A stretch of 7,107 nt of DNA from Deltaproteobacteria bacterium (lineage in GTDB: Bacteria; Desulfobacterota; B13-G15): NCBI GenBank assembly GCA_003646585.1, contig QMLA01000053.1, forward strand, positions 1-7,107, written 5' to 3'. Under the pieces are notes generated by a model that saw only the letters and a list, made by a program, of their open reading frames with translations, was not told the origin of the DNA and did no database searches. Each line of letters starts with the position of its first letter. The stretch's first letter is position 1. The position numbers and the translations under genes are program-made. This document shows, one piece after another, positions 1 through 6,930 of this stretch.

Positions 1-42
1 AAGAGGTAGTTCCCCCATTCGTTCAAAAGGGATCGGGACAAG

Positions 43-71
43 TTGACAGGGTGGGAGCTTGTGTTTATCCT
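43..71 (+). promoter_or_regulatory. Candidate sigma70-type promoter of the operon
   Basis: A perfect -35 hexamer TTGACA (43-48) is followed after exactly 17 nt by TATCCT (66-71), which matches 4 of 6 positions of the -10 consensus. Transcription would be expected to start near 78. That is only about 6 nt before the preferred ATG (84) of the first gene and would leave its AGGGA ribosome-binding sequence (73-77) outside the transcript. Either the mRNA is nearly leaderless, or the true promoter lies upstream of the window. The hexamers and spacing are seen directly; promoter activity is inferred. Confidence 0.45.
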
Positions 72-83
72 CAGGGACAACAG

Positions 84-746
84 ATGGTCGTGGTGGTGGA
101 GAGCAGTCCTGTGATGCAGAGGCAGTTCGAGCACATCCTGCGAAAGGAGGGGCTTGAGGCCGTTTTCTTCGACAACACCACCGATGCCCTCCAGCACCTC
201 AGGGAGAAAGGGGCTGACGTTGTGATCTGCGAGCTGAAGGCCCCCCCTGAAGGGGGGGTGGCGCTCTGTTCGAAGATGAGGGAGGATCCCCGGCTCAGGG
301 GAGTGGGTTTCCTGATCTCGGTGGGAATCACGGAGCAGTTTTCCGAGGAGGATGCCCGGATGGCAGGGGCCAACGGCATCATTCAGAAACCCTTTGGGGC
401 CCCGGAGGTGTTGGAGGCCATAAAGAAGTTGGGTGCTGCCCCTAAGGAGGAAGTCATAGAGCTCACCGATGTGGTGGAAGAACCCGGGACCCAGGGGCCC
501 GAACCCTCTGAGGAGGAGGTCAGGCGTATAGGTGAGGTGTTGAGGGAGAGCGCCGAGGAGCTGGAGAAGGTCGAGGAGCCCATAGGGAGCAGCCTCAGGG
601 CCGAAGGAAGGCCTTCAGGGGAAGGAGGGGAGTTGGAGGAGGCGGTCAGGAGGATCATAAAGGTCCTCGCAGAGGAGATAGCGAGGGCCTTATCCGATGA
701 GATAAGGCGTTCCATCAGGGAAATCCTGAGGGAGGGTGAGAAATAG
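84..746 (+). CDS. Degenerate response-regulator receiver-domain protein
   Basis: The protein has 220 aa from ATG 84. A GTG at 51 would add 11 residues that do not belong to a receiver fold and has AGG directly abutting it. ATG 84 has AGGGA (73-77) at a 6-nt spacing and begins directly with beta-strand 1 (VVVVESS). Residues 1 to about 118 resemble a CheY-like receiver: acidic-pocket Glu6, the beta-3 segment DVVICEL, Ser79 at the usual Thr/Ser position, and the conserved Lys102 in QKPF. The phosphoacceptor position carries Glu50 (GAG at 231-233) instead of Asp, so ordinary Asp phosphorylation is not expected and the domain may be locked or act as a scaffold. Residues about 120-180 are a Glu/Pro/Gly-rich linker. 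Residues 181-220 form a charged amphipathic helix. There is no DNA-binding output domain. The gene ends 6 nt before valS and is probably cotranscribed with it. Its target is unknown. Confidence 0.8.
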   Translation: MVVVVESSPVMQRQFEHILRKEGLEAVFFDNTTDALQHLREKGADVVICELKAPPEGGVALCSKMREDPRLRGVGFLISVGITEQFSEEDARMAGANGIIQKPFGAPEVLEAIKKLGAAPKEEVIELTDVVEEPGTQGPEPSEEEVRRIGEVLRESAEELEKVEEPIGSSLRAEGRPSGEGGELEEAVRRIIKVLAEEIARALSDEIRRSIREILREGEK

Positions 747-752
747 GGGGAA

Positions 753-3404
753 ATGGAGCTGAGGAAGGCCTACGATCCCAAGGAGGTCGAGGGAAAGTGG
801 TATCAATTCTGGATCGAAAAGGGTTACTTTCACGCCGATACCGAATCCGGCAAGGAGCCCTTTTCCATAGTCATCCCTCCGCCTAATGTCACCGGTTCCC
901 TCCATATCGGCCATGCCCTGAACAACACCCTGCAGGACATCCTGGTCCGTTGGCGGAGGATGCAGGGGTATAACTGCCTCTGGCTGCCGGGAACGGACCA
1001 TGCGGGCATTGCCACCCAGCATGTGGTCGAGAGGGAGCTGGCAAAGGAGGGGCTTGGTCGTGAGCAGCTCGGCAGGGAGGAATTCATAAGGCGCGTCTGG
1101 CAATGGAAGGAAAAGTACGGTGGGGTGATCATCCACCAGCTGAAGAGGCTCGGTGCCTCCTGCGACTGGCAGAGGGAGCGTTTCACCATGGATGAGGGGT
1201 TATCGGAGGCGGTAAGGGAGGTCTTCGTGAGACTTTATGAGGAGGGGCTCATTTACCGGGGCGATTACATCATCAACTGGTGTCCCCGCTGCGGCACGGC
1301 CCTCTCGGACCTGGAGGTCGAGCACAGGGAGCAGGAGGGGAAACTGTATTTTCTGCGCTACCCCCTGGAGGGAGGAGGGGAAGTGGTGGTGGCCACCACG
1401 AGGCCCGAGACGATGCTCGGGGATACGGCAGTGGCGGTAAACCCCACCGATGAAAGGTACAGGGGGATTGTGGGCCGCCGGGCCATCCTGCCCGTTTTGG
1501 GGAGGCGCATCCCCGTAATCGCTGACTCCTATGTGGATCCGGAGTTCGGTACCGGGGCCTTAAAGGTCACCCCCGCCCATGACCCCTACGACTTCGAGAT
1601 AGCCAAAAGGCACGGCCTTGAGATCGTCAGGGTCATCGATCAAAGGGGGATCATGACCGAGGAGGCCGGCCCCTACAGGGGACTCGATCGCTTCGAATGC
1701 AGAAAAAAGATCGTTGAGGACCTCCAGAGGGATGGGACCCTCCTGAAGGTTGAGCCCTATAGGCACAGCGTTGGACATTGTTACCGATGTCAGACGGTCG
1801 TTGAGCCCTATCTGTCGGTCCAGTGGTTCGTCAGGACCAAGCCCCTGGCAAGACCTGCCATTCAAGCGGTGAAGGAAGGCAGGACCCGGATCATCCCCCG
1901 CAACTGGGAAAAGGTCTATTTCGACTGGATGGAGTCCATAAGGGACTGGTGCATATCGCGACAGATATGGTGGGGTCACAGGATCCCGGCCTGGCACTGT
2001 CGGGATTGCGGCAAGATAACCGTGAGCCGCACCACGCCCCAGCGGTGTTCCCACTGCGGATCCGAGGCCATAAAACAGGACGAGGACGTGCTTGACACCT
2101 GGTTCAGCTCGGCCCTCTGGCCCTTTTCCACCCTCGGTTGGCCCAACAGGACCAGGGAACTTGAGGTCTTTTATCCCACCTCGGTCCTGGTCACCGGTTT
2201 TGACATCCTGTTCTTCTGGGTGGCCAGGATGATGATGATGGGCCTGCATTTTATGGGGGAGGTTCCCTTCAGGGACGTCTATGTACATGCCCTCGTCAGG
2301 GATATAGAGGGTCAGAAGATGAGCAAGACCAAAGGGAACGTCATCGATCCCCTTGAGATGATAGAAAAGTACGGGGCCGATGCCCTGAGGTTCACCCTGG
2401 CGATACTCGCTGCCCAGGGCCGGGACATCAAGCTTTCCGAGGAGAGGATCGAGAGCTCCCGCAACTTCTGCAATAAGCTCTGGAATGCAGCCAGATTCTG
2501 CCTCATGAACCTGGAGGATGGGGTGAAGGGGGAGATCCCTCCATCCCTCACCCTCCCGGACAAGTGGATCCTCAAGGGGCTCAAGGAGACGATAAGGGAG
2601 GTGACCCGGGCCCTTGAGGAATACAGGTTCAATGAGGCCGCTCAAACCCTTTACCAGTTCACGTGGCACAGCTTCTGTGACTGGTACATAGAGCTGGTGA
2701 AACCCTATCTCTACCAGCAGCAGGATCCCCAGCTGCGGCGGAACACCCAGGCTGTGCTCATATACGTACTCGAGAGGATCCTAAGGCTGCTACATCCCTT
2801 TATGCCCTTTATAACCGAAGAGATCTGGCAACGCCTGCCCCACGAGGGCGAAAGCATAACCGTTGCCCCGTGGCCTGAAGAGGACGGCCTGCCCGAAGAG
2901 GAGGAGGCCTCAAGGCGCATGGAGAGGGTAATGGGGATCATCACCGCCATAAGGAACATAAGGGGTGAAATGGGGGTACCTCCTTCCAGAAAGGTAAACG
3001 TCACCCTGAGGGTGGAGGATGAGGCCCTCTCTCGGGAACTCCTCCAAGATGCCCTCTTCATCCGGAGCCTCGGGCTGGTCGATGGACTGGAGATCGCAGT
3101 GGGTGGCGAACCCCCTGCAGCCTCCTGCACGGCTATAAGCCACGGGGTCGAGGTCTTCATCCCCATGAGGGAGCTGGTCCCGGATCCGAGGAAGGAGGAG
3201 ATGAGGTTGCTCAAGGAGTTGAAGAAGGTGGAGGAGGATCTGCAGTTCGTCCAGCGTAAGCTCCAGAACCCATCCTTCCTAAACAAGGCCCCTAGGGAGG
3301 TCGTGGAAAAGGAGAGGAAGAAGGCCGAGGACCTCCTTCTGGTCAGGCAAAAGCTCCAGGACAGGCTCAAGGTCCTGCGGGAACTCCTTTCAACCGGAGT
3401 ATAG
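753..3404 (+). CDS. valS: Valyl-tRNA synthetase (EC 6.1.1.9)
   Basis: This cytosolic class I synthetase joins valine to tRNA-Val using ATP and hydrolyses mischarged Thr-tRNA-Val. Its 883 aa is a normal bacterial length. The Rossmann catalytic core shows HIGH at 51-54 (within [12 protein letters not shown]) and KMSKT at 522-526, a mild variant of KMSKS. The CP1 editing domain is present, with TTRPE at 215-219 and a [12 protein letters not shown] segment ending in Asp277, the family's conserved editing-site Asp. Cysteine pairs C177/C180 and C343/C346, plus C416/C419/C432/C435, look like zinc-binding knuckles. [14 protein letters not shown] and [17 protein letters not shown] are typical of ValS rather than IleS or LeuS. 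The anticodon-binding helical domain begins near DKW (603-605). Residues about 817-880 form the C-terminal coiled-coil tRNA arm. ATG 753 follows a G-rich stretch (746-750) and lies 6 nt after the receiver gene. The gene is intact. Confidence 0.98.
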   Translation: MELRKAYDPKEVEGKWYQFWIEKGYFHADTESGKEPFSIVIPPPNVTGSLHIGHALNNTLQDILVRWRRMQGYNCLWLPGTDHAGIATQHVVERELAKEGLGREQLGREEFIRRVWQWKEKYGGVIIHQLKRLGASCDWQRERFTMDEGLSEAVREVFVRLYEEGLIYRGDYIINWCPRCGTALSDLEVEHREQEGKLYFLRYPLEGGGEVVVATTRPETMLGDTAVAVNPTDERYRGIVGRRAILPVLGRRIPVIADSYVDPEFGTGALKVTPAHDPYDFEIAKRHGLEIVRVIDQRGIMTEEAGPYRGLDRFECRKKIVEDLQRDGTLLKVEPYRHSVGHCYRCQTVVEPYLSVQWFVRTKPLARPAIQAVKEGRTRIIPRNWEKVYFDWMESIRDWCISRQIWWGHRIPAWHCRDCGKITVSRTTPQRCSHCGSEAIKQDEDVLDTWFSSALWPFSTLGWPNRTRELEVFYPTSVLVTGFDILFFWVARMMMMGLHFMGEVPFRDVYVHALVRDIEGQKMSKTKGNVIDPLEMIEKYGADALRFTLAILAAQGRDIKLSEERIESSRNFCNKLWNAARFCLMNLEDGVKGEIPPSLTLPDKWILKGLKETIREVTRALEEYRFNEAAQTLYQFTWHSFCDWYIELVKPYLYQQQDPQLRRNTQAVLIYVLERILRLLHPFMPFITEEIWQRLPHEGESITVAPWPEEDGLPEEEEASRRMERVMGIITAIRNIRGEMGVPPSRKVNVTLRVEDEALSRELLQDALFIRSLGLVDGLEIAVGGEPPAASCTAISHGVEVFIPMRELVPDPRKEEMRLLKELKKVEEDLQFVQRKLQNPSFLNKAPREVVEKERKKAEDLLLVRQKLQDRLKVLRELLSTGV

Positions 3405-3414
3405 GACCTTTCGG

Positions 3415-4581
3415 ATGCTGAAGGAGAGGATAGAGAGTATCCTCCGGACCTATCGTCCGGAAAGGCTGAGTTATGAGGAGCGCCTCCACCTCCTCGAGCA
3501 ATTGAGGGAAGCGATAGGAGAGGAGGAAGGGCCCCTGAAGTCGGTCAGGGAGCAGTTGCAGGGTATCCTCGGTCAGATCTCCTCCTCCGACCTCAAGGAC
3601 CTGAAGCGCCACCATTACTTCCTCAACAGGCTGGCCATAAGGACCTTCGATGGCAGCCGCTCCGTGAAGGATGTGCACCTGATCTGTACCAGGGGAAGGG
3701 ACGCCATCCTCAGGAGGATTCTTGAACTCATCGAAGCCGAATTCGGGTCGGAAATACCGCCCTATGCTTGGATGGCCCTGGGAAGCGCAGGCAGGCAGGA
3801 GGAAACCCTCTACACGGACCAGGATTACCTCCTGGTTTACCAGGATGGGGCCGGAGACGATCTCTTCCTGCAGTTCTCCCACAAGGCGGTGGATTACCTG
3901 GAGGAGGTGGGGATCAGGAGGTGCAAGGGTGGGGTCATGCCCGTGAACGAAAAATGGAGGGCTTCATTGGGCCTGTGGCAGGAAAGGATCAGGAGGACCA
4001 TCGAGAAGGGCCGGGGTCCCCTTTCCTCCCTCGATCTGATGATCCTGATGGATTTGAGATTCGTGGCTGGGGAGCGTTCTTTGGGGGAAGAACTCATGGG
4101 AATGGTCCCCGAACTCACCAAAAATAGGGGGCTTTTGAACGAGATGCTAAGAACCCTGATCTTCATCCCCATGCCCCTTGGCCTCTTCGGCAGGTTCCTC
4201 GTTGAGAAAGACGGCCCCCATAAGGGCAGGATCAACCTCAAGACCGGTGGCTGGGCCCCCTTGGTGGTCCTGATAAGGGTTATGGCCGTAAGTTACGGGA
4301 TAAGGGATTTAAGTACCCTGGAAAGGATAGAAGGATTGAAGCATCAGGGGGTCATAAGCCTTCGATTGGCCGAAGACCTCAAGGAGGCTTACCATATCCT
4401 CATGGAGCTGCGGATATCCGGCCAGAGGGAGCTCATGCTCCGGGGGGAGGAGGACTCAAACTACATCGATCCCTATGCCCTGGACCCCGAAGGACAGCGA
4501 CAGCTGAAGTTCGCCTTGAGGAGGGTAGAGGAGTTACAAAAGGTAGCCAACGAACTATTTTTCGGGAGGGGGAGGTGGTAA
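3415..4581 (+). CDS. DUF294-type putative nucleotidyltransferase
   Basis: The protein has 388 aa from ATG 3415, with AGGA (3403-3406) overlapping the valS stop at an 8-nt spacing. Residues about 1-110 are mostly helical. Residues about 118-235 hold a GlnD-like nucleotidyltransferase fold: the G-S-x-G-R motif at 123-127, then Glu129/Glu130 and Thr134-Asp135-x-Asp137, where the two Asp residues would bind catalytic metal. The later segments VMPVNEKWRASL and LMDLRFVAGERSL are also family hallmarks. Residues about 270-388, starting INLKTGGW at 273, match the DUF294 C-terminal helical substrate-binding domain. Relatives are usually annotated as signal-transduction proteins with cNMP-binding and CBS domains fused ahead of this module. 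Here no such domains are fused, and a two-CBS protein is encoded 3 nt downstream. By analogy with GlnD it may nucleotidylylate a protein or small molecule; the substrate is unknown. No signal peptide or membrane segment is seen. Confidence 0.85.
   Translation: MLKERIESILRTYRPERLSYEERLHLLEQLREAIGEEEGPLKSVREQLQGILGQISSSDLKDLKRHHYFLNRLAIRTFDGSRSVKDVHLICTRGRDAILRRILELIEAEFGSEIPPYAWMALGSAGRQEETLYTDQDYLLVYQDGAGDDLFLQFSHKAVDYLEEVGIRRCKGGVMPVNEKWRASLGLWQERIRRTIEKGRGPLSSLDLMILMDLRFVAGERSLGEELMGMVPELTKNRGLLNEMLRTLIFIPMPLGLFGRFLVEKDGPHKGRINLKTGGWAPLVVLIRVMAVSYGIRDLSTLERIEGLKHQGVISLRLAEDLKEAYHILMELRISGQRELMLRGEEDSNYIDPYALDPEGQRQLKFALRRVEELQKVANELFFGRGRW
4571..4576 (+). promoter_or_regulatory. Strong ribosome-binding site of the CBS gene
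   Basis: GGAGGT lies inside the last codons of the nucleotidyltransferase gene, 8 nt before ATG 4585. It is the best Shine-Dalgarno match in the window. It suggests that the CBS protein is translated efficiently, perhaps in excess of the upstream enzyme, with coupling across the 3-nt gap. Confidence 0.6.
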
Positions 4582-4584
4582 AGG

Positions 4585-4998
4585 ATGAAGGTCTGTGACA
4601 TAATGAACAAAAATGTCATCACCTGCAACCCTAGGGAGAAGATCTCGATAATCCTTTACAAGCTCAAAACCTTCAACATCTCGGGAATGCCGGTGGTGGT
4701 CAAAGGAAGGCTTGAGGGCATTATCACGAGGACCGATATAATAGATTACCTTACCATGGGGCTTGAGGTCACCGAGATAGACAAGGAGGAACTCCTCTCC
4801 AAGTACAACACTCCGGTTGATGCCATAATGAAGCGAGATGTTATAACTGTGTTGCCGGGGACCCCTATCGAAGAGGCGGCAAAGATCATGATAGAGCACA
4901 ATATCAACATGTTGCCCGTGGTCCAGGAGGGAAAGCTCATAGGGATTCTCACCAGGGGCGATATAATTAAGGCCTTAGCTCACCAGGGGGAAGGGTGA
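4585..4998 (+). CDS. Tandem CBS-domain protein
   Basis: This is a 137-aa soluble protein made of two CBS domains (one Bateman module) and nothing else. CBS1 spans about 1-60 (CDIMNKNVITCNP, then GIITRTD at 45-51) and CBS2 about 77-134 (DAIMKRDVITVLPG, then GILTRGD at 120-126). Thr48/Asp51 and Thr123/Asp126 occupy the G-h-h-T-x-x-D positions that contact the ribose and phosphate of bound adenosine nucleotides in the family, so both sites look competent. CBS pairs usually sense AMP, ADP, ATP or SAM and regulate an attached or partner protein. The obvious candidate partner is the DUF294 nucleotidyltransferase encoded 3 nt upstream, because the two modules are often fused elsewhere. The gene is AT-richer than its neighbours (about 48% G+C over 4621-4920). 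Its TGA stop overlaps the gatC ATG by one base. Function beyond ligand sensing is inferred. Confidence 0.9.
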   Translation: MKVCDIMNKNVITCNPREKISIILYKLKTFNISGMPVVVKGRLEGIITRTDIIDYLTMGLEVTEIDKEELLSKYNTPVDAIMKRDVITVLPGTPIEEAAKIMIEHNINMLPVVQEGKLIGILTRGDIIKALAHQGEG

Positions 4999-5282
4999 TG
5001 AAGATATCGATCCAGCAGGTCGAATATGTGGCGAGGCTGGCCAGGCTCAGGCTCTCCCCTCAGGAGAAGGAGCTCTTCACGGGCCAGTTGAACGCCATTC
5101 TGCAGTACATGGATAAGCTCAACGAACTGGATACCTCGGGGGTTGAGCCCACTTTCCACGTCGTCTCCCATGTAAATGCCATGAGGGAGGACCATTGCAA
5201 GGGCTCAACGCCGAGGGATGAGGTGCTGAAAAACGCCCCCTCTTCCCAGGAGGGCTTCTTCAAGGTGCCGAGGGTGATATGA
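4998..5282 (+). CDS. gatC: Asp/Glu-tRNA amidotransferase subunit C
   Basis: The 94-aa protein is a typical GatC, the small subunit that wraps around and stabilises GatA-GatB in the tRNA-dependent amidotransferase. The N-terminal helix [18 protein letters not shown], the second helix around [16 protein letters not shown], the conserved segment [19 protein letters not shown] and the C-terminal FFKVPRVI are all family hallmarks. ATG 4998 is chosen over the GTG at 4995 because it gives the usual MKIS-type start and overlaps the preceding TGA as TGATG, a translational-coupling arrangement. The G-rich stretch 4985-4995 can serve as ribosome-binding site. The 3' end overlaps the gatA start. Together with GatA and a GatB encoded elsewhere it would convert Glu-tRNA(Gln) to Gln-tRNA(Gln) and/or Asp-tRNA(Asn) to Asn-tRNA(Asn). 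Confidence 0.95.
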   Translation: MKISIQQVEYVARLARLRLSPQEKELFTGQLNAILQYMDKLNELDTSGVEPTFHVVSHVNAMREDHCKGSTPRDEVLKNAPSSQEGFFKVPRVI

Positions 5283-6757
5283 TGGACGTGCTGGAACTGG
5301 GGATCTCGGAGCTTAAGGAGGCGTATTGGAAGGGGGACCTCGATCCCAGGGAGGTGACCCGCCTTTATCTTGAGCGCATCCAGGAGGTCGATGAGGAGAT
5401 CGGGGCCTACATCACGGTCGATCACCAAGGGGCCCTCCAGGAGGCCGAGGAGGCCGCAAGGAGGATAAGGGAAGGCGAGGGGTCCCCTCTCACGGGGATT
5501 CCCCTTGCCATAAAGGACAACATCTGTACCAAGGGACTCCGCACAACCTGCGCATCGAGGATCCTCTACAATTTCATCCCCCCTTACGATGCCACCGTCA
5601 TAGAGAGATTGAAGGAGCAGGGGGCGGTCATCCTCGGCAAGACCAACATGGACGAATTCGCCATGGGGTCCTCCACGGAGAATTCCGGCTTCAAGATAAC
5701 CCGCAACCCCTGGGACATGCGGAGGACCCCAGGGGGCTCAAGCGGAGGGTCGGCTGCGGCGGTGGCCGCAAGGGAATGTGTGGCTGCCCTGGGATCGGAC
5801 ACCGGGGGTTCCATAAGGCAACCGGCGGCCTTCTGCGGTGTGGTGGGTCTGAAGCCCACCTATGGGAGGGTGTCCCGTTACGGCCTTGTGGCCTTCGCCT
5901 CAAGCCTTGACCAGATAGGTCCCCTGGCCAGGAATGTGAGGGACTGTGCATTGCTGCTGCAGGCCATATCCGGTCATGACCCGAGGGATTCGACCTCTGC
6001 CCCGGTGGAGTTGGAAGATTTCCTCGGATGCCTTGAGGGTGAGGTCGAGGGCCTGCGCATCGGGGTGCCCAAGGAATACTTCGTCGAGGGGATGGACAGG
6101 GATGTGGAGGCCAGGATATGGGAGGCCGCAGGATCCCTTGAACAACTGGGACTGAAGGTGGAGGAGATCTCCCTGCCCCATACCGAGTACGCTGTAGCCA
6201 CCTACTATATCATCTGTACCTCGGAGGCAAGCTCCAACCTTGCTCGTTACGACGGGGTCAAATACGGGCTCAGGGAAGGATCGGGAGACCTGATGGAGAT
6301 GTACCTGGAGACGCGTTCAAAGGGCTTCGGACCGGAGGTCAAAAGGAGGATCATGCTCGGCACCTTTGCCCTTTCGGCGGGATACTACGATGCCTACTAC
6401 CGGAAGGCCTCCCAGGTGCGCACCTTGATAAAGAAGGACTTCGAGGAGGCCTTCCGCCACTGTGACCTCATCCTGACTCCTACCTCTCCTACCCCCGCCT
6501 TCAGACTGGGGGAGAAGATCGACGATCCCCTGCAGATGTATCTCTCGGATATCTTCACGATACCCGCAAACCTTGCGGGCCTGCCCGCCATTTCCCTCCC
6601 CTGCGGGTTCAGCAAGGAGGGCCTCCCCATAGGGATGCAGTTGATCGGTAAGGCCTTCGATGAGGCCACCATCCTCAAAGTCGCTTACGCCTACCAAACT
6701 ATCACCGACTTTCACAGGAGGGCTCCTTCCCTTGACCCAAAAGGGACTCAAGGCTAA
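5279..6757 (+). CDS. gatA: Asp/Glu-tRNA amidotransferase subunit A
   Basis: The 492-aa amidase-signature enzyme hydrolyses glutamine to supply ammonia, which is channelled to GatB for amidation of misacylated tRNA. The catalytic triad is complete: Lys79 (AIKDN), Ser154 in the Gly/Ser-rich [10 protein letters not shown] segment and Ser178 in [10 protein letters not shown]. These numbers are the same as for the characterised Staphylococcus aureus GatA. The segment [17 protein letters not shown] and the C-terminal [13 protein letters not shown] are also diagnostic of GatA over generic amidases. Two adjacent ATGs (5279 and 5282) are possible. The first overlaps the gatC stop by 4 nt as ATGA; the second is better spaced from GAGGGTG (5270-5276). 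The TAA stop is embedded in the -10 element of the tRNA-Leu promoter. No gatB follows, unlike common gatCAB operons. Confidence 0.97.
   Translation: MMDVLELGISELKEAYWKGDLDPREVTRLYLERIQEVDEEIGAYITVDHQGALQEAEEAARRIREGEGSPLTGIPLAIKDNICTKGLRTTCASRILYNFIPPYDATVIERLKEQGAVILGKTNMDEFAMGSSTENSGFKITRNPWDMRRTPGGSSGGSAAAVAARECVAALGSDTGGSIRQPAAFCGVVGLKPTYGRVSRYGLVAFASSLDQIGPLARNVRDCALLLQAISGHDPRDSTSAPVELEDFLGCLEGEVEGLRIGVPKEYFVEGMDRDVEARIWEAAGSLEQLGLKVEEISLPHTEYAVATYYIICTSEASSNLARYDGVKYGLREGSGDLMEMYLETRSKGFGPEVKRRIMLGTFALSAGYYDAYYRKASQVRTLIKKDFEEAFRHCDLILTPTSPTPAFRLGEKIDDPLQMYLSDIFTIPANLAGLPAISLPCGFSKEGLPIGMQLIGKAFDEATILKVAYAYQTITDFHRRAPSLDPKGTQG
6730..6753 (+). other. Hairpin at the 3' end of gatA
   Basis: CCTTGACCC (6730-6738) can pair with GGG (6743-6745) and TCAAGG (6748-6753) across an AAAA loop, with a 2-nt AC bulge on the 3' side, giving 9 base pairs. 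It ends 1 nt before the gatA stop region and is not followed by a U-run, so it is not a standard intrinsic terminator. It may stabilise the 3' end of the operon mRNA or mark a processing site between gatA and the tRNA. An alternative pairing of TCCCTT (6728-6733) with AAGGGA (6741-6746) competes with it. Pairing is seen directly; function is inferred. Confidence 0.4.
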
Positions 6758-6760
6758 TAT
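6732..6760 (+). promoter_or_regulatory. Promoter of tRNA-Leu inside the gatA 3' end
   Basis: TTGACC (6732-6737) and TAATAT (6755-6760) are each 5 of 6 matches to the sigma70 consensus and are separated by exactly 17 nt. Predicted initiation at about 6767 leaves a leader of only about 5 nt before the tRNA at 6772, normal for a tRNA gene. The -35 lies in gatA codons near the end, and the -10 contains the gatA stop. This would allow the tRNA to be made independently of the operon. The -10 sits in the palindrome CTAATATTAG (6754-6763). Confidence 0.65.
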
Positions 6761-6771
6761 TAGTGAGGACT

Positions 6772-6859
6772 GCCGGAGTGGCGGAATTGGGAGACGCAGG
6801 GGACTCAAAATCCCCCGGGCCTTGAGCCCGTGTGGGTTCGAATCCCACCTCCGGCACCA
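6772..6859 (+). tRNA. tRNA-Leu (anticodon CAA)
   Basis: A complete class II tRNA. The acceptor stem GCCGGAG (6772-6778) pairs with CTCCGGC (6849-6855), followed by discriminator A6856 and an encoded CCA (6857-6859). The D stem GCG/CGC is 6781-6783 with 6795-6797. The anticodon stem GGGGA/TCCCC (6799-6803 with 6811-6815) encloses the loop CTCAAAA, giving anticodon CAA at 6806-6808, which reads UUG. The long variable arm, a 5-bp stem CGGGC/GCCCG with loop CTTGA (6816-6830), is diagnostic for Leu/Ser/Tyr-type tRNAs. The T arm is GTGGG-TTCGAAT-CCCAC (6832-6848). The anticodon and A discriminator indicate leucine. It appears intact and has its own promoter. Confidence 0.97.
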
Positions 6860-6865
6860 TGGCAA

Positions 6866-6880
6866 CCCACCGGGATTTTT
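6866..6880 (+). terminator. Weak possible terminator after tRNA-Leu
   Basis: CCC-ACC-GGG (6866-6874) could form a very short 3-bp stem, followed by ATTTTT (6875-6880), 7 nt after the tRNA CCA end. The stem is too short to be a convincing intrinsic terminator, but the T-run after G/C-rich sequence is where one would be expected. More T-rich sequence follows (6887-6892). Confidence 0.2.
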
Positions 6881-6905
6881 CTGCTCCTTTTCCTCCTCAG
6901 TCGCA

Positions 6906-6930
6906 CTGATCACATCGGCTATGGGATCAG
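6906..6930. repeat. Imperfect palindrome between tRNA-Leu and transposase
   Basis: The arms CTGATCACAT (6906-6915) and ATGGGATCAG (6921-6930) are complementary at 9 of 10 positions, with a single A:G mismatch and a 5-nt loop CGGCT. This is the strongest dyad in the 84-nt gap between the tRNA and the next gene. It touches the AGGGGG (6929-6934) that could act as ribosome-binding site for that gene. It could be a transcript hairpin, a regulator or transposase binding site near an IS end, or chance. No T-run of terminator type follows (GGGGTTTTAC). Confidence 0.5.

Noticed and set aside
1..9. Frame-1 codons AAG AGG TAG could be the last codons of an upstream gene.
   Set aside because: Nine bases are too few to support any gene call.
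51..83. GTG 51 as the start of the receiver gene.
   Set aside because: AGG sits immediately against it with no usable spacing, the predicted -10 lies inside the extra 11 codons, and those residues precede the first receiver beta-strand without matching the fold.
1560..2669. A 369-codon open frame on the minus strand, fully inside valS.
   Set aside because: It is antisense to the conserved catalytic core of ValS, its translation resembles no family I recognise, and long antisense frames are expected opposite G+C-rich genes with this codon bias.
3768..4127. Alternative plus-strand frame of 119 codons inside the nucleotidyltransferase gene.
   Set aside because: It is out of frame with the conserved GSxGR...TDxD motif and its Gly/Arg/Pro-rich translation is typical of a shadow frame.
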